Shown here one piece after another: positions 45,185 through 53,432 of a DNA stretch of 64,000 bases. The stretch is from positions 29,533-93,532 of the forward strand of contig NZ_LRRR01000016.1 of assembly GCF_001691415.1 (NCBI RefSeq), written 5' to 3'. Both the position numbers and the translations under genes were made by a program. Below the pieces are notes generated by a model. It saw only the letters and a program-made list of their open reading frames with translations. It had not been told where the DNA came from and made no database searches. Source of the DNA: Pararhodobacter sp. CCB-MM2 (GTDB lineage Bacteria; Pseudomonadota; Alphaproteobacteria; Rhodobacterales; Rhodobacteraceae). The stretch's first letter is position 1. Every line of letters begins with the position of its first letter.

Positions 45185-46861
45185 ATGGCCCGCAAGACCC
45201 TTCTGACGTCGCTTCTGCACACCGTGTCCAAGGACCCGTCGCGCGATGACGTGTTGGCGGCGCTGTGGCGGGCCAATTACCCTCAGGCGGCGGACCCGGC
45301 GCTGGACGGCGAACTGGACAGTGCCATCGACTCGCTGCGCGAGATGGGCGAGCGGTTCGGCTCCAACATCGACTTGCGGCGCCTTCTCAGCCAGTTCCAG
45401 AACCCCGCGCTGCTGGTTCGGGGCGACGGCACGGTCTACGACCTCAACGCCCGCGCGCGGGCCGGGCTGTCGATCCAGATCGACGAGCCGTTGGATCATC
45501 TGGGCATCCAGCTGGCACAGGGGCAAAGCCTGTCCGATCTGGTGCGCCGCAGTGCCGACAGCCGGGGCAATGCGGGCGTTCAGCTGCTGCGCGGCTACGC
45601 CGGGCCGAGCGAGCGTGAAGTCACCGTCGCCCTGATCGAGACCGGGGAATCCCACGGGCTGGCGCTGTTGTTCGTCATCGACCCCTGCCTCAGCGACGAG
45701 GTGGCGGTGCAGATCGGCCGCAGCAACGACCTGACCGAAGCCGAGACGGCGATCCTGCAAGCCTTCCTCAAGGGCGAATCCCTCGCCGATATCGCCACGG
45801 CCCGCGACCGGTCGCTGGCGACGGTGCGGACGCAGTTCAACACGATCCTCGCCAAGTTCGGCGTCTCCACGCAGGCGGCGCTGGTGCGGGTGGTGCTGGG
45901 CCTGTCCTCGTTCCTGAACGAGGTCGAGACGCTGCGCCCGGTCTTTGAACATCCTTACCGGCGCAAGTTCCTGATCCCCGGCCCCGGCGGGCGGGCGATT
46001 GAGTTCTACGTCGCCGGCGCGCCCGAGGGGCGGGCGGTACTGCACCCCTCGGATGTGCTGAGCTACACCTTCTCGGCCGAGGTGGAGAAGCTGCTGCATG
46101 CGGCGGATCTGCGGATGATCTCGGTTGCGCGGCCCGGCATCGGCGGGACGGATCCGGCGCCCTCGGGGATGCGGATGGAACAATGCCATGCCGAGGATGT
46201 CGCCGCCGTGCTGCACACTTTGTCGATCCGCGATTATGTGCTGTTCGGCTCGGGCCTGTCGTCGCCGATCTCGATCTACCTCGGGGGGCATCTGCCGGGC
46301 AATCTGCGCAACGTGGTGCTGAACACGCCGATCCTGCCGCGCGACTTCTTCCGCCATGATCAAGGCGAGGCGATCCCGGTGCTGCATGCGCTGATGCGGG
46401 CCGCTTGGAATTCGCCCAAGTTGTTGCGTTTCCTTCTGAAAAGCTGCGAGGCGCATATCCGTCTGGTAGGCGCCCGGCGCTTCATCGCCACGCAATTCGC
46501 CGCAATTCCGATGGACAAGGAAGCGGCCCTGCGCCCGGAGAACACGCGCGAGCTGCAATATGCGATGGATTGCCAATACACCTTGGGCAATCGGCGCGAC
46601 GAATCCGATTTCCTGCTGATGGCCTTCGATTGGAGCCCGTGGATTCAAGCCTGCAAATCCCAGATCACCGTGCTGCATGGCACCGGCAATCCGGTGATGA
46701 TCCCGGCGATCTACGACCGGTTTCAGGCGGCCTATCCGGGGCAGGTCCGGCTGTGGCCCCTGCAAGGCGCCGCCGCCGCGCCGGGTTTGACGCATCCTGA
46801 GGGGATCGTGGCCTGCCTTGCCGGCTGTTTTGATGGCGCGGGCCTGAGCATCGAAGCCTGA
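45185..46861 (+). CDS. LuxR-type regulator fused to a degenerate alpha/beta-hydrolase domain
   Basis: 558 aa from ATG 45185. Residues about 60-165 look like a PAS-type sensor (LLSQFQNPALLVRGDGTVYDLN). Residues 182-240 form a LuxR HTH (LTEAETAILQAFLKGESLADIATARDRSLATVRTQFNTILAKFGVSTQAALV). Residues about 250-550 resemble an alpha/beta-hydrolase (MISVARPGIGGTDPAP; YVLFGSGLSSPISIYLGG; ITVLHGTGNPVMIP). The catalytic residues appear lost: the nucleophile elbow reads G-S-G-L-S-S instead of GxSxG, the acid position is Asn502, and the usual GH is AA near 529-531. So it is probably a ligand-sensing pseudo-hydrolase. It follows the LacI operon; targets unknown. Confidence 0.8.
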   Translation: MARKTLLTSLLHTVSKDPSRDDVLAALWRANYPQAADPALDGELDSAIDSLREMGERFGSNIDLRRLLSQFQNPALLVRGDGTVYDLNARARAGLSIQIDEPLDHLGIQLAQGQSLSDLVRRSADSRGNAGVQLLRGYAGPSEREVTVALIETGESHGLALLFVIDPCLSDEVAVQIGRSNDLTEAETAILQAFLKGESLADIATARDRSLATVRTQFNTILAKFGVSTQAALVRVVLGLSSFLNEVETLRPVFEHPYRRKFLIPGPGGRAIEFYVAGAPEGRAVLHPSDVLSYTFSAEVEKLLHAADLRMISVARPGIGGTDPAPSGMRMEQCHAEDVAAVLHTLSIRDYVLFGSGLSSPISIYLGGHLPGNLRNVVLNTPILPRDFFRHDQGEAIPVLHALMRAAWNSPKLLRFLLKSCEAHIRLVGARRFIATQFAAIPMDKEAALRPENTRELQYAMDCQYTLGNRRDESDFLLMAFDWSPWIQACKSQITVLHGTGNPVMIPAIYDRFQAAYPGQVRLWPLQGAAAAPGLTHPEGIVACLAGCFDGAGLSIEA

Positions 46862-47004
46862 AGCCGCGACCTTTCAGGCAATGCCGAGCCGTCTTTACCC
46901 CAAATGCAGTATGCGGGTGGCTCAAGGGATTGGTTAAGACCTTAGAACGCGCCGCGCCGAAAGCGTCATGCGCCGGTCATCCCCGTCCTGCAAGGATCGT
47001 CGTC

Positions 47005-47250
47005 ATGGATATCACCCTGCATCGCGCCGCCATCCATTGCGGCATTTGTCATGCTCCGGTCGTGCGCCGGGCCCTGACCGAAGGCGCGGAGGAGCTGGGC
47101 TGTCCCCTGTGCAACCTGTGGGATTCTGCCGAGACCGTCCGCCGCGAGGCGATGCGGGCGCATCTGATGGGCAGCGGGACGGCCTCGGCCGCACCGGTAT
47201 GGTGTGGCGCGCCGCACAAGCTGCCGGATCGCTTCGTGGTTCAGCGGTAG
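47005..47250 (+). CDS. Small CxxC protein, possible zinc ribbon (81 aa)
   Basis: ATG at 47005 (MDITLHRAAIHCGICHAPVVRRA). Two CxxC knuckles, CGIC (12-15) and CPLC (about 33-36), 17 residues apart, as in small zinc ribbons. No recognised family. The 3' end overlaps the converging pentapeptide-repeat gene by 10 bp. Longer versions starting upstream are open, but lack support. Confidence 0.6.
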   Translation: MDITLHRAAIHCGICHAPVVRRALTEGAEELGCPLCNLWDSAETVRREAMRAHLMGSGTASAAPVWCGAPHKLPDRFVVQR

Positions 47251-47837
47251 GTATAGCCGAAGGACAGGCCGAATGCGCCGTCGTCGACAGGTGCATTGCC
47301 CTGACGCGCAGCGCGTAGCCAAAGGCGGCCGTGGACCTGTGTGTCGGCAAAATCGGCCTCGGCTGGGAAGGCCGCGCCCTGCGCCCAGAGACCGCCGAGG
47401 AACTCCGATCCTTTGAGGCTGAGCCCCGCCGCGAAACGGGTCTCGGCAAGATCCAGATTGCCATAGCAGGTCAGGTCGCGCAGATCCGCCGCGCCCCCGA
47501 AGTGGCAGCCGCGGAACGTCGCGGTGCCTCGGAACTCGGCGCCCTTCAACGTCGTCGCGTCGAAATGCGCGGCATCGAAGCGGGCGTCATTGGCGAAAAG
47601 CGCACCGGACAGGTCCAGAGGCCCCTCGACACGCGCGTCATGGAACCAGCTGAGCCCGTCGAACCGCGCACCCGTCGCGATAAGCCCGCCCTTGAAGACC
47701 GCGCCCCGGAAATCCACGCCGCACAGCGCGAGGCCGGTCAGGTCCAGTACGCCTTCGACCGTGACGCCCGCCAGATCGACGGCTTCGCCGTGTTTCCACG
47801 GATTGCTGAGAAGGGCGCGGATCTCGGCGGGTTTCAT
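47241..47837 (-). CDS. Pentapeptide-repeat protein
   Basis: 198 aa. From about residue 20 to 165 the sequence follows the A(D/N)LxX five-residue repeat with F/L at the central position: VDFRGAVFKGG, ARFDAAHFDATTLKGAEFRGTATFRGCHFGGAADLRDL, LDLAETRFAAGLSLKGSEFLGG. It should form a right-handed quadrilateral beta-helix. Function unknown; some members mimic DNA, most are uncharacterised. Coupled by overlap (ATGA-like) to the flavodoxin gene upstream, so it is the last gene of the large aromatic operon. Confidence 0.85.
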   Translation of the reverse strand: MKPAEIRALLSNPWKHGEAVDLAGVTVEGVLDLTGLALCGVDFRGAVFKGGLIATGARFDGLSWFHDARVEGPLDLSGALFANDARFDAAHFDATTLKGAEFRGTATFRGCHFGGAADLRDLTCYGNLDLAETRFAAGLSLKGSEFLGGLWAQGAAFPAEADFADTQVHGRLWLRAARQGNAPVDDGAFGLSFGYTYR

Positions 47838-48280
47838 GCGTCAACCGTGGACAGGATCTCGTCGATCCACGGCAACGCCAGATCGTCGGCCATGTCCGAC
47901 CCCGAGGCATCATGCGTGACGCGCTCGCCCACGCGCTCCGCGCCGGCGCCGGTCAGGATCTCTTCCAGCCGCTTGCCGCCGTAGTTGAAGGTCTCGGGGT
48001 ATTCGCTGTCGCCCATGCCGAAGATCGCGAAACGGATGCCCGACAGGTCCGGTTTCGCCGCCTCCATCGCCTCGGCGAAGGGCTGGGCCGAAGCCGGCAA
48101 CTCGCCATCGCCATAGGTTGAGGTGACGACGACATAGAAGGTACCTGCGTCGAAGCCCGCCGGGTCGAAATCCGACAGGTTGGTCACGCTGGCATCATGG
48201 TCGGACAGGTGGCTGGCGATGTCTTCGGCCAGCATCTCGGCATTGCCGGTTTCGGTGCCATAAAGGACGGCGATCTGCAT
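47834..48280 (-). CDS. Flavodoxin
   Basis: 148 aa from MQIAVLYGTETGNAEMLAE at 48280. FMN phosphate loop YGTETGNAE (7-15), VVTSTYGDGELP (50s loop) and FGMGDSEYPETFNYGG (90s loop) are diagnostic of short-chain flavodoxins/MioC-like proteins. It carries one or two electrons. Its start overlaps the stop of the upstream reductase (ATGA), so the two should form a redox pair, possibly feeding the Rieske oxygenase of the same operon. Confidence 0.92.
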   Translation of the reverse strand: MQIAVLYGTETGNAEMLAEDIASHLSDHDASVTNLSDFDPAGFDAGTFYVVVTSTYGDGELPASAQPFAEAMEAAKPDLSGIRFAIFGMGDSEYPETFNYGGKRLEEILTGAGAERVGERVTHDASGSDMADDLALPWIDEILSTVDA

Positions 48281-49464
48281 CAGCTCTCTCCGGTCTGCTG
48301 CGCGATGCTCCGCATCTGCGCGATCGTGGGGATCTTGCGGCGAACGCGCCCCTCGGGGGCTTCCGCGCGCTCGGCGGCGTCGATGCGCTGCCATTGCTCG
48401 TAATGCACGGCCCCGGGGACGAGGGCCAGCAGGCCGTCGCGTCCCGGTTTGGCCGGGGTCACGGTGGCGAGGTCGGCGGCGATGCGGGCGGCAACGCCCT
48501 GCGCATCGGCGCGGTTTTCCGGGATCGTGCCACGCGGCCCGCGTTTCAGCCAGCCGGTGGCATAGAGGCCGGGGGCGATAAAGCCCTCGGCATCCGCGCC
48601 GGGCGTGTCGCCTTCAAACCCGATGGCGGTCAGCACGGTGTCGCAGGGCAATACCATCCGCGCGTCGCCCTGACGGAAGCGGGCGGCGGTCACGTGGGTA
48701 GCACCCTCGATCTCCTCGGGCGTCCAGCCGAAATGGAAATGGATCTCGCACGTGGCACCCTCGGGCGCATGGCCCTCAAGATGCTGCAACGCCTCGACAA
48801 TCTTGCCCTCGCCGCTGAGGCCATGGACATGGATCGCGGCCTGTTCCAGCCGTCCGAGTTCCCGGATCATCACCGGATCGAACTTGGCCGCATCCGAGGG
48901 CGAACGGCCCACCACATCGATCCGCCGCACATCGCCGCATTGCACGGCCGCAGCCTCCGACAGGTCCGAGCCGTGGAATTCCCCCGCACCCTTGGCCAGC
49001 AACCGCACGAGGTCCACCGCGACATTGCCATTGCCGACGATCACCACGCGCTCGCTGATCGTGACGGGGTTCGCGTCCGGATGATCGTTCAGCGCCCGCG
49101 TCACCACGCCCGAGCCCAGAACGCCCGGCAGGTCGTCGCCCTTCACGCCGAGCCGCCGGTCGGCGGACAGGCCCGTCGCCAGCACGACCGCGTCATAGAG
49201 GCCCTGCAGCGCCTCCAAATTCACCGTCTCGCCCAAGCGCACATCGCCGAAAAAGCCCACGCCCTGCCGTTCGAACAGCCGCTCGAACTGCCGGATCACG
49301 GCCTTGGTGCCTTGGTGATCCGGGGCCACGCCGTAGCGGATCAAGCCATAGGGCACCGGCAACGCGTCGATAATGTCTATCCGCGCCTCGGGCAGGAGTT
49401 TCGCCAGCGCCTGCGCGGTGAAACAACCCGAGGGACCGGCGCCGATGATCGCGATCTGGTGCAT
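48280..49464 (-). CDS. Adrenodoxin reductase/FprA-like NADP reductase
   Basis: 394 aa from MHQIAIIGAGPSGCF at 49464, with RBS GAGGAGG. FAD motif GAGPSGCFTAQAL (8-20), PVPYGLIRYGVAPDHQGTK (the adrenodoxin-reductase signature), NADP motif VVIVGNGNVAVDLVRLL, and the C-terminal FAD segment WLKRGPRGTIPENRADA. It transfers electrons from NAD(P)H to a one-electron carrier; the coupled flavodoxin is the obvious partner. Ferredoxin partners are usual for the family, so flavodoxin coupling is an inference from gene order. Confidence 0.92.
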   Translation of the reverse strand: MHQIAIIGAGPSGCFTAQALAKLLPEARIDIIDALPVPYGLIRYGVAPDHQGTKAVIRQFERLFERQGVGFFGDVRLGETVNLEALQGLYDAVVLATGLSADRRLGVKGDDLPGVLGSGVVTRALNDHPDANPVTISERVVIVGNGNVAVDLVRLLAKGAGEFHGSDLSEAAAVQCGDVRRIDVVGRSPSDAAKFDPVMIRELGRLEQAAIHVHGLSGEGKIVEALQHLEGHAPEGATCEIHFHFGWTPEEIEGATHVTAARFRQGDARMVLPCDTVLTAIGFEGDTPGADAEGFIAPGLYATGWLKRGPRGTIPENRADAQGVAARIAADLATVTPAKPGRDGLLALVPGAVHYEQWQRIDAAERAEAPEGRVRRKIPTIAQMRSIAQQTGES

Positions 49465-49465
49465 G

Positions 49466-50956
49466 TCAGGCCTCCTCAAGGCGCGCCCAGGGGTGTGGGC
49501 GGCCGGTCAGATCGACATAGAGCGACTTCTGCGCCTGATAGGCACGGATGCCCTCGCGGCCCTTTTCGCGGCCGGTGCCGGCATCCTTCTCGCCGCCGAA
49601 GGGGGTGGAGATGGAGAATTGCTTGTAGGTGTTGATCCAGACCGTGCCCGTAGTGATGGCGCGGCCGATCCGGTAAGCCTTTGGAAAGTCACGGGTCCAG
49701 ACGCCACAGGCGAGGCCGTAATCGTTGTCGTTGCCCAAGGCGATGACCTCGTCCTCGCTATCGAAGGGCATGACAACCAGCACCGGGCCGAAGACTTCCT
49801 CGCGGCAGATGCGGTCCTCATTGGTCACGCCCGATAGGATCGTCGGCAGGTAATAGGCGCCGTTGTCGTAAACCCCGCCCTCGGGCGCATGGCCGCCGCA
49901 GAGCACCGTCGCGCCGTCCGCCACCGCGCGCGAGACATGCTCGGCGACAGCGGCGCGGTGGTCTTGATGCACCAATGGCGCGACCTGCGTGGCCGGGTCC
50001 ATCGGGTCACCGACGACGAGCGCCTTCGTCGCGGAGACCAGACGGGGGACAAACTGGTCGTAGATCGCGCGTTCGACGAACAGCCGAGACCCCGCGATGC
50101 AGCTCTGGCCCGAGGACGAGAACATGCCGAACAGGATGCCCGCGATGGCGAGCTCCGGGTCGGTATCCTTGAAGACGATGGTCGGCGACTTGCCGCCCAA
50201 TTCCAGCGAGATGGGCATCAGCTTTTCCGCCGCCTGTTTCGCCAGGGTCCGGCCGGTCGAGGTGCCGCCGGTGAAGCTGACGCGCTTGATCGCGGGGTGT
50301 TCGACCAGCAGGTTGCCGATCTCGCGGCCCGCGCCGGGCAGGACCGAGAACAGGCCTTTGGGCAGGCCCGCTTCCTCGACGATCCGGGCCAGTTCCAGCG
50401 ACACGAGGGGCGACCAGCTGGCCGGTTTCAGCAGCACCGCGTTGCCGGCGGCCAGGGCGGGCGCGACCTTCTGCGCATCGGACGCGATGGGCGAGTTCCA
50501 CGGCGTGATCGCGGCGACCAGTCCCAGCGGTTCATGCACCGACATCGTCAGGTAATCGCCGCGCGGGGTGGTCAGGTCGTCGTCGAGCGTTTCCAACGCG
50601 GCGGCGAAATAGCGGAAGGTCGCGGCGGCCGAGGCCACCAGCGCGCCCGTCTCGCGCAGGGTCTTGCCGGTGTCGCGGGTCTGGATGAAGGCGATGCGGG
50701 CGGCATTGGCCTCGATCCCGTCGGCGATGCGGGCGAGGTAGCGCGCGCGCTCATGCGGCTTCAGCCCGCGCCACGCGGGATCGGCCTGCGCCTTCAGCGC
50801 GCGGGCAATGGCACGCTCGCCATCTGCGCGGCTCGCGCCCTTGAGCACACGGTTGACCGAGCCATCGGCGGGATAGTTCGAGGTGATCTCGGCCCCGGTG
50901 CCGATCTCCCATTCGCCGCCGATGAAAAGGCGACCATCCGGCAATTCATGGGTCAT
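49466..50956 (-). CDS. NAD(P)-dependent aldehyde dehydrogenase
   Basis: 496 aa. [53 protein letters not shown] with Glu252, and FSSSGQSCIAGSR with nucleophile Cys286. Similar in general form to semialdehyde dehydrogenases of aromatic meta-cleavage (2-hydroxymuconic semialdehyde type) and betaine aldehyde dehydrogenases; specificity not readable. In this operon it would oxidise an aldehyde formed after ring cleavage. Starts by ATGA overlap with the aspartate dehydrogenase-like gene. Confidence 0.92.
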   Translation of the reverse strand: MTHELPDGRLFIGGEWEIGTGAEITSNYPADGSVNRVLKGASRADGERAIARALKAQADPAWRGLKPHERARYLARIADGIEANAARIAFIQTRDTGKTLRETGALVASAAATFRYFAAALETLDDDLTTPRGDYLTMSVHEPLGLVAAITPWNSPIASDAQKVAPALAAGNAVLLKPASWSPLVSLELARIVEEAGLPKGLFSVLPGAGREIGNLLVEHPAIKRVSFTGGTSTGRTLAKQAAEKLMPISLELGGKSPTIVFKDTDPELAIAGILFGMFSSSGQSCIAGSRLFVERAIYDQFVPRLVSATKALVVGDPMDPATQVAPLVHQDHRAAVAEHVSRAVADGATVLCGGHAPEGGVYDNGAYYLPTILSGVTNEDRICREEVFGPVLVVMPFDSEDEVIALGNDNDYGLACGVWTRDFPKAYRIGRAITTGTVWINTYKQFSISTPFGGEKDAGTGREKGREGIRAYQAQKSLYVDLTGRPHPWARLEEA

Positions 50957-51744
50957 ATCGCCACCTCATTCCTGCGATTCATCACCTCGCGGGCCACGGA
51001 ATAGACGGTGGCGAGCGAGGTCTTGGGGTTGTCGGGCGAGGGCTTGCCTTCGATGTGCATGGCATAGTCGGCCGCGCCCGAGGTGACCCGGTATTCGTGG
51101 ATGTTCTGGCTGACACTCGGGTCCGCGACCATCTCGACGCGGGTGGCCTCGAAGCCCAACCCGGCCAGCGCCAAGGTCGCCGCGACATTGGCGTTCTTGG
51201 GATAGGCCAGAGCCGCCTCACGGGCGTTGCCGGTGAAGAAGGTGGCGGGCTCGGTCAGCGCGGGCAGGTCCAGAAGGCCCTCGGCCGGGGTGCCCTTCCA
51301 CGCGAGCGGCGGCTTGCGCGACGTGTAGACCACGCTGTCGATGCCCGAGGGTTTCAGCGCCGCCAGCAGGTCCACTCCGCCGATGGCGCCCGCGGGCAGG
51401 ACGACGCGGGTGCCGCCCTTGCGCGCGGCCTCGGTGACGGCGTGGTGGAGATTGGCGTCGGCCAAGGCGCCGATGGAGACGACGACGCATTCCACGCCCG
51501 ACAGCAGCGCCGGCACGACGGTTTCCACCACCGCCGAATGGCCCGCGCATTCGACGATCAGGTCCGGCCCGGCGGCGATCAGCGCGGCGGCTTCGGTCAC
51601 CACCTCGGCGCCCGAGGCGCGCGCGGCCTCGGCCTGCGCCGGGCGCACCAGCAGCGTCACGCGTTCGGGCGTCTGGCCCTCGCTTGCCAGCACGTCCAGC
51701 AGCGCGCGGGTGATGTTGCCGTAGCCGATCACTCCCAGATGCAT
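50953..51744 (-). CDS. nadX: L-aspartate dehydrogenase-like protein (NadX family)
   Basis: 263 aa from MHLGVIGYGNITRALL at 51744. N-terminal Rossmann fold, then LIVECAGHSAVVE, VLPAGAIGGVDLLAAL, and the family hallmark NIHEYRVTSGAADYAMHIEGKPSPDNPKTSLATVYS, in which PDNPKTS is diagnostic. NadX catalyses reversible NAD(P)-dependent deamination of aspartate and in some bacteria feeds NAD synthesis; no nadA or nadC lies near. Location between a TPP enzyme and an aldehyde dehydrogenase suggests a catabolic, perhaps altered, substrate (amino or oxo acid, or a ring-cleavage product). Confidence 0.85.
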   Translation of the reverse strand: MHLGVIGYGNITRALLDVLASEGQTPERVTLLVRPAQAEAARASGAEVVTEAAALIAAGPDLIVECAGHSAVVETVVPALLSGVECVVVSIGALADANLHHAVTEAARKGGTRVVLPAGAIGGVDLLAALKPSGIDSVVYTSRKPPLAWKGTPAEGLLDLPALTEPATFFTGNAREAALAYPKNANVAATLALAGLGFEATRVEMVADPSVSQNIHEYRVTSGAADYAMHIEGKPSPDNPKTSLATVYSVAREVMNRRNEVAI

Positions 51745-51748
51745 GGCG

Positions 51749-53422
51749 TCAGACCTTGTTGCCGGCGGCACCGGCGGGCGGGCCCGAGAAGGTCTCGCCG
51801 AAGGGGCCAATGGCGACCATGTCGATCTCGATGAGACGCGGACCCTCGGCAGCCAGCGCCTCGTCCAGCGTCGCGCCGAAGGCCTCGACGGAGTCGATCT
51901 TCACATGCGGCAGGCCGATCGAGGCGCAATGCGCGGCGAAATCGGGGGTCTGCAGGGTCGAGTAATGATAGCGGCTATCGTATTGCGCGGTCTGGATATT
52001 CTTGATCACGCCGTAAGCCTGATCGTTCATCAACACGAAGACGATGGGCGCGCGCTCCTGCACGGCTGTGATCATCTCGGCGATGCCCAGCTGCGTGCCG
52101 CCGTCGCCGATGAGCGTGATCGCCTTCGGCCCGTCCGAGGCCAAAGCGGCCCCCACGCCCATCGCCACGCCCTGACCGATGCCGCCGCCGAGCGCATGCA
52201 CACCGTGGCGCGGATCGGCGAAGGTGACGTAGCGGTTGCCGAAGGTCGAGTTCGAGATCGTCACGTCGCGCACCCAGGGATGGCGGCCCTTGGCGACCCG
52301 TTCGACCAGCGCATCGGCGACGACCTGATAGGGTCCCATCTGCGCCCGCAGCCGCCCCTCGGCGGTCGCCCGCGCGGTGGCCACGTCGAAGGCGAGCTGC
52401 GGATCGACATCCAGCTTTTCGGGCAGCAGGGCCAGCAGACGGCGCAGCGTGTCGGCGGCGTCACCGTGGACGAACAGCTCCACCGGGTAGTTGCGGCCAC
52501 CTTGCGACGGCTCGGCGTCGATCTGCACCAGCGGACGCGGCAGGCGCATGGCGTTGTTCAGCGTCTCGTTGCCGCGCAGGCGCGAGCCGACGACCAGCAT
52601 GAAGTCGCAGCTGGCATAGAGCGCCTGCGCCTCGGGCGTCATGTTGTAAGCACCGAGATTGGCCGGGTTTTCCTCGCTGACCACCGCGCGGCCGTTGGTC
52701 GAGGTGACGACGGCCACGCCGCGTTTCACCAGCTCGGCGGCCTCGGCCTGCGCGCCACGGGCACCACCGCCGAGCCAGAGCATCGGCCGCTTCGCCTCGC
52801 GCAGCATCTCGGCCAGCGCGGCGATGGCGGTGTCGGACGCCCGAGGCCGCTGGGCCTCGGGCGGGGTGATGCGGGTCGCGGTCACGGTCTTCGAGCGTTG
52901 CACATCGACCGGGATTTCCAGCGCGACGGGGCCCGAGGGCGCGCTGATCGCAGCGGAGACGGCGGCGGTCAGGGTGCCGATGGCGCTCTCGGCGGACCAG
53001 AGGCGGAAATAGGCCTTGGAGATGCCCTTCAGCATCTCGGGCTGGCGCGGCACGTCATGAATCGGCGCGCGGTCGCGGTCGGCGAAGCCCAGATCGACGG
53101 TCGAGGTGATGTGCAAAAGCGGCGTGCCGGCGGTCAGCGCCTCGACCTGCGCGCCGGCGGCATTGCCGGCGGCGGTGCCCGTTGAGGTCATCACCACACC
53201 CATCTGCCCCGAGACGCGAGCCCAGGCATCGGCCATGTTCATGGCCCCGGCCTCGCCGCGGGCGGGGACGAAGCGGATGCGGCCCTGACGCGCGACGGCG
53301 TCGAGGATCGGCATGTTGTGGATCGAGATCACGCCGAAGATCGTGGTGACGCCGATGTCGGCCAGATAGCGGGCGATGAATTCGCCGACGGTTTCAGTCT
53401 GGGCGATGGGATCGTGTTTCAT
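51749..53422 (-). CDS. Thiamine pyrophosphate enzyme, acetolactate synthase/decarboxylase-like
   Basis: 557 aa from MKHDPIAQTETVGEF at 53422. TPP_N domain with catalytic Glu57 in RGEAGAMNMA; central domain about 200-330; TPP_C domain with GDGGTQLGIAEMITAVQERAPIVFVLMNDQ (439-468), where the GDG...N TPP motif ends in ND rather than NN. No FAD-specific features clear. Candidates: 2-oxo acid decarboxylase (benzoylformate decarboxylase type) or C-C lyase/ligase. In the operon it would act on the 2-oxo acid from meta-cleavage. Confidence 0.88.
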   Translation of the reverse strand: MKHDPIAQTETVGEFIARYLADIGVTTIFGVISIHNMPILDAVARQGRIRFVPARGEAGAMNMADAWARVSGQMGVVMTSTGTAAGNAAGAQVEALTAGTPLLHITSTVDLGFADRDRAPIHDVPRQPEMLKGISKAYFRLWSAESAIGTLTAAVSAAISAPSGPVALEIPVDVQRSKTVTATRITPPEAQRPRASDTAIAALAEMLREAKRPMLWLGGGARGAQAEAAELVKRGVAVVTSTNGRAVVSEENPANLGAYNMTPEAQALYASCDFMLVVGSRLRGNETLNNAMRLPRPLVQIDAEPSQGGRNYPVELFVHGDAADTLRRLLALLPEKLDVDPQLAFDVATARATAEGRLRAQMGPYQVVADALVERVAKGRHPWVRDVTISNSTFGNRYVTFADPRHGVHALGGGIGQGVAMGVGAALASDGPKAITLIGDGGTQLGIAEMITAVQERAPIVFVLMNDQAYGVIKNIQTAQYDSRYHYSTLQTPDFAAHCASIGLPHVKIDSVEAFGATLDEALAAEGPRLIEIDMVAIGPFGETFSGPPAGAAGNKV

Positions 53423-53432
53423 GGCGGTCACC

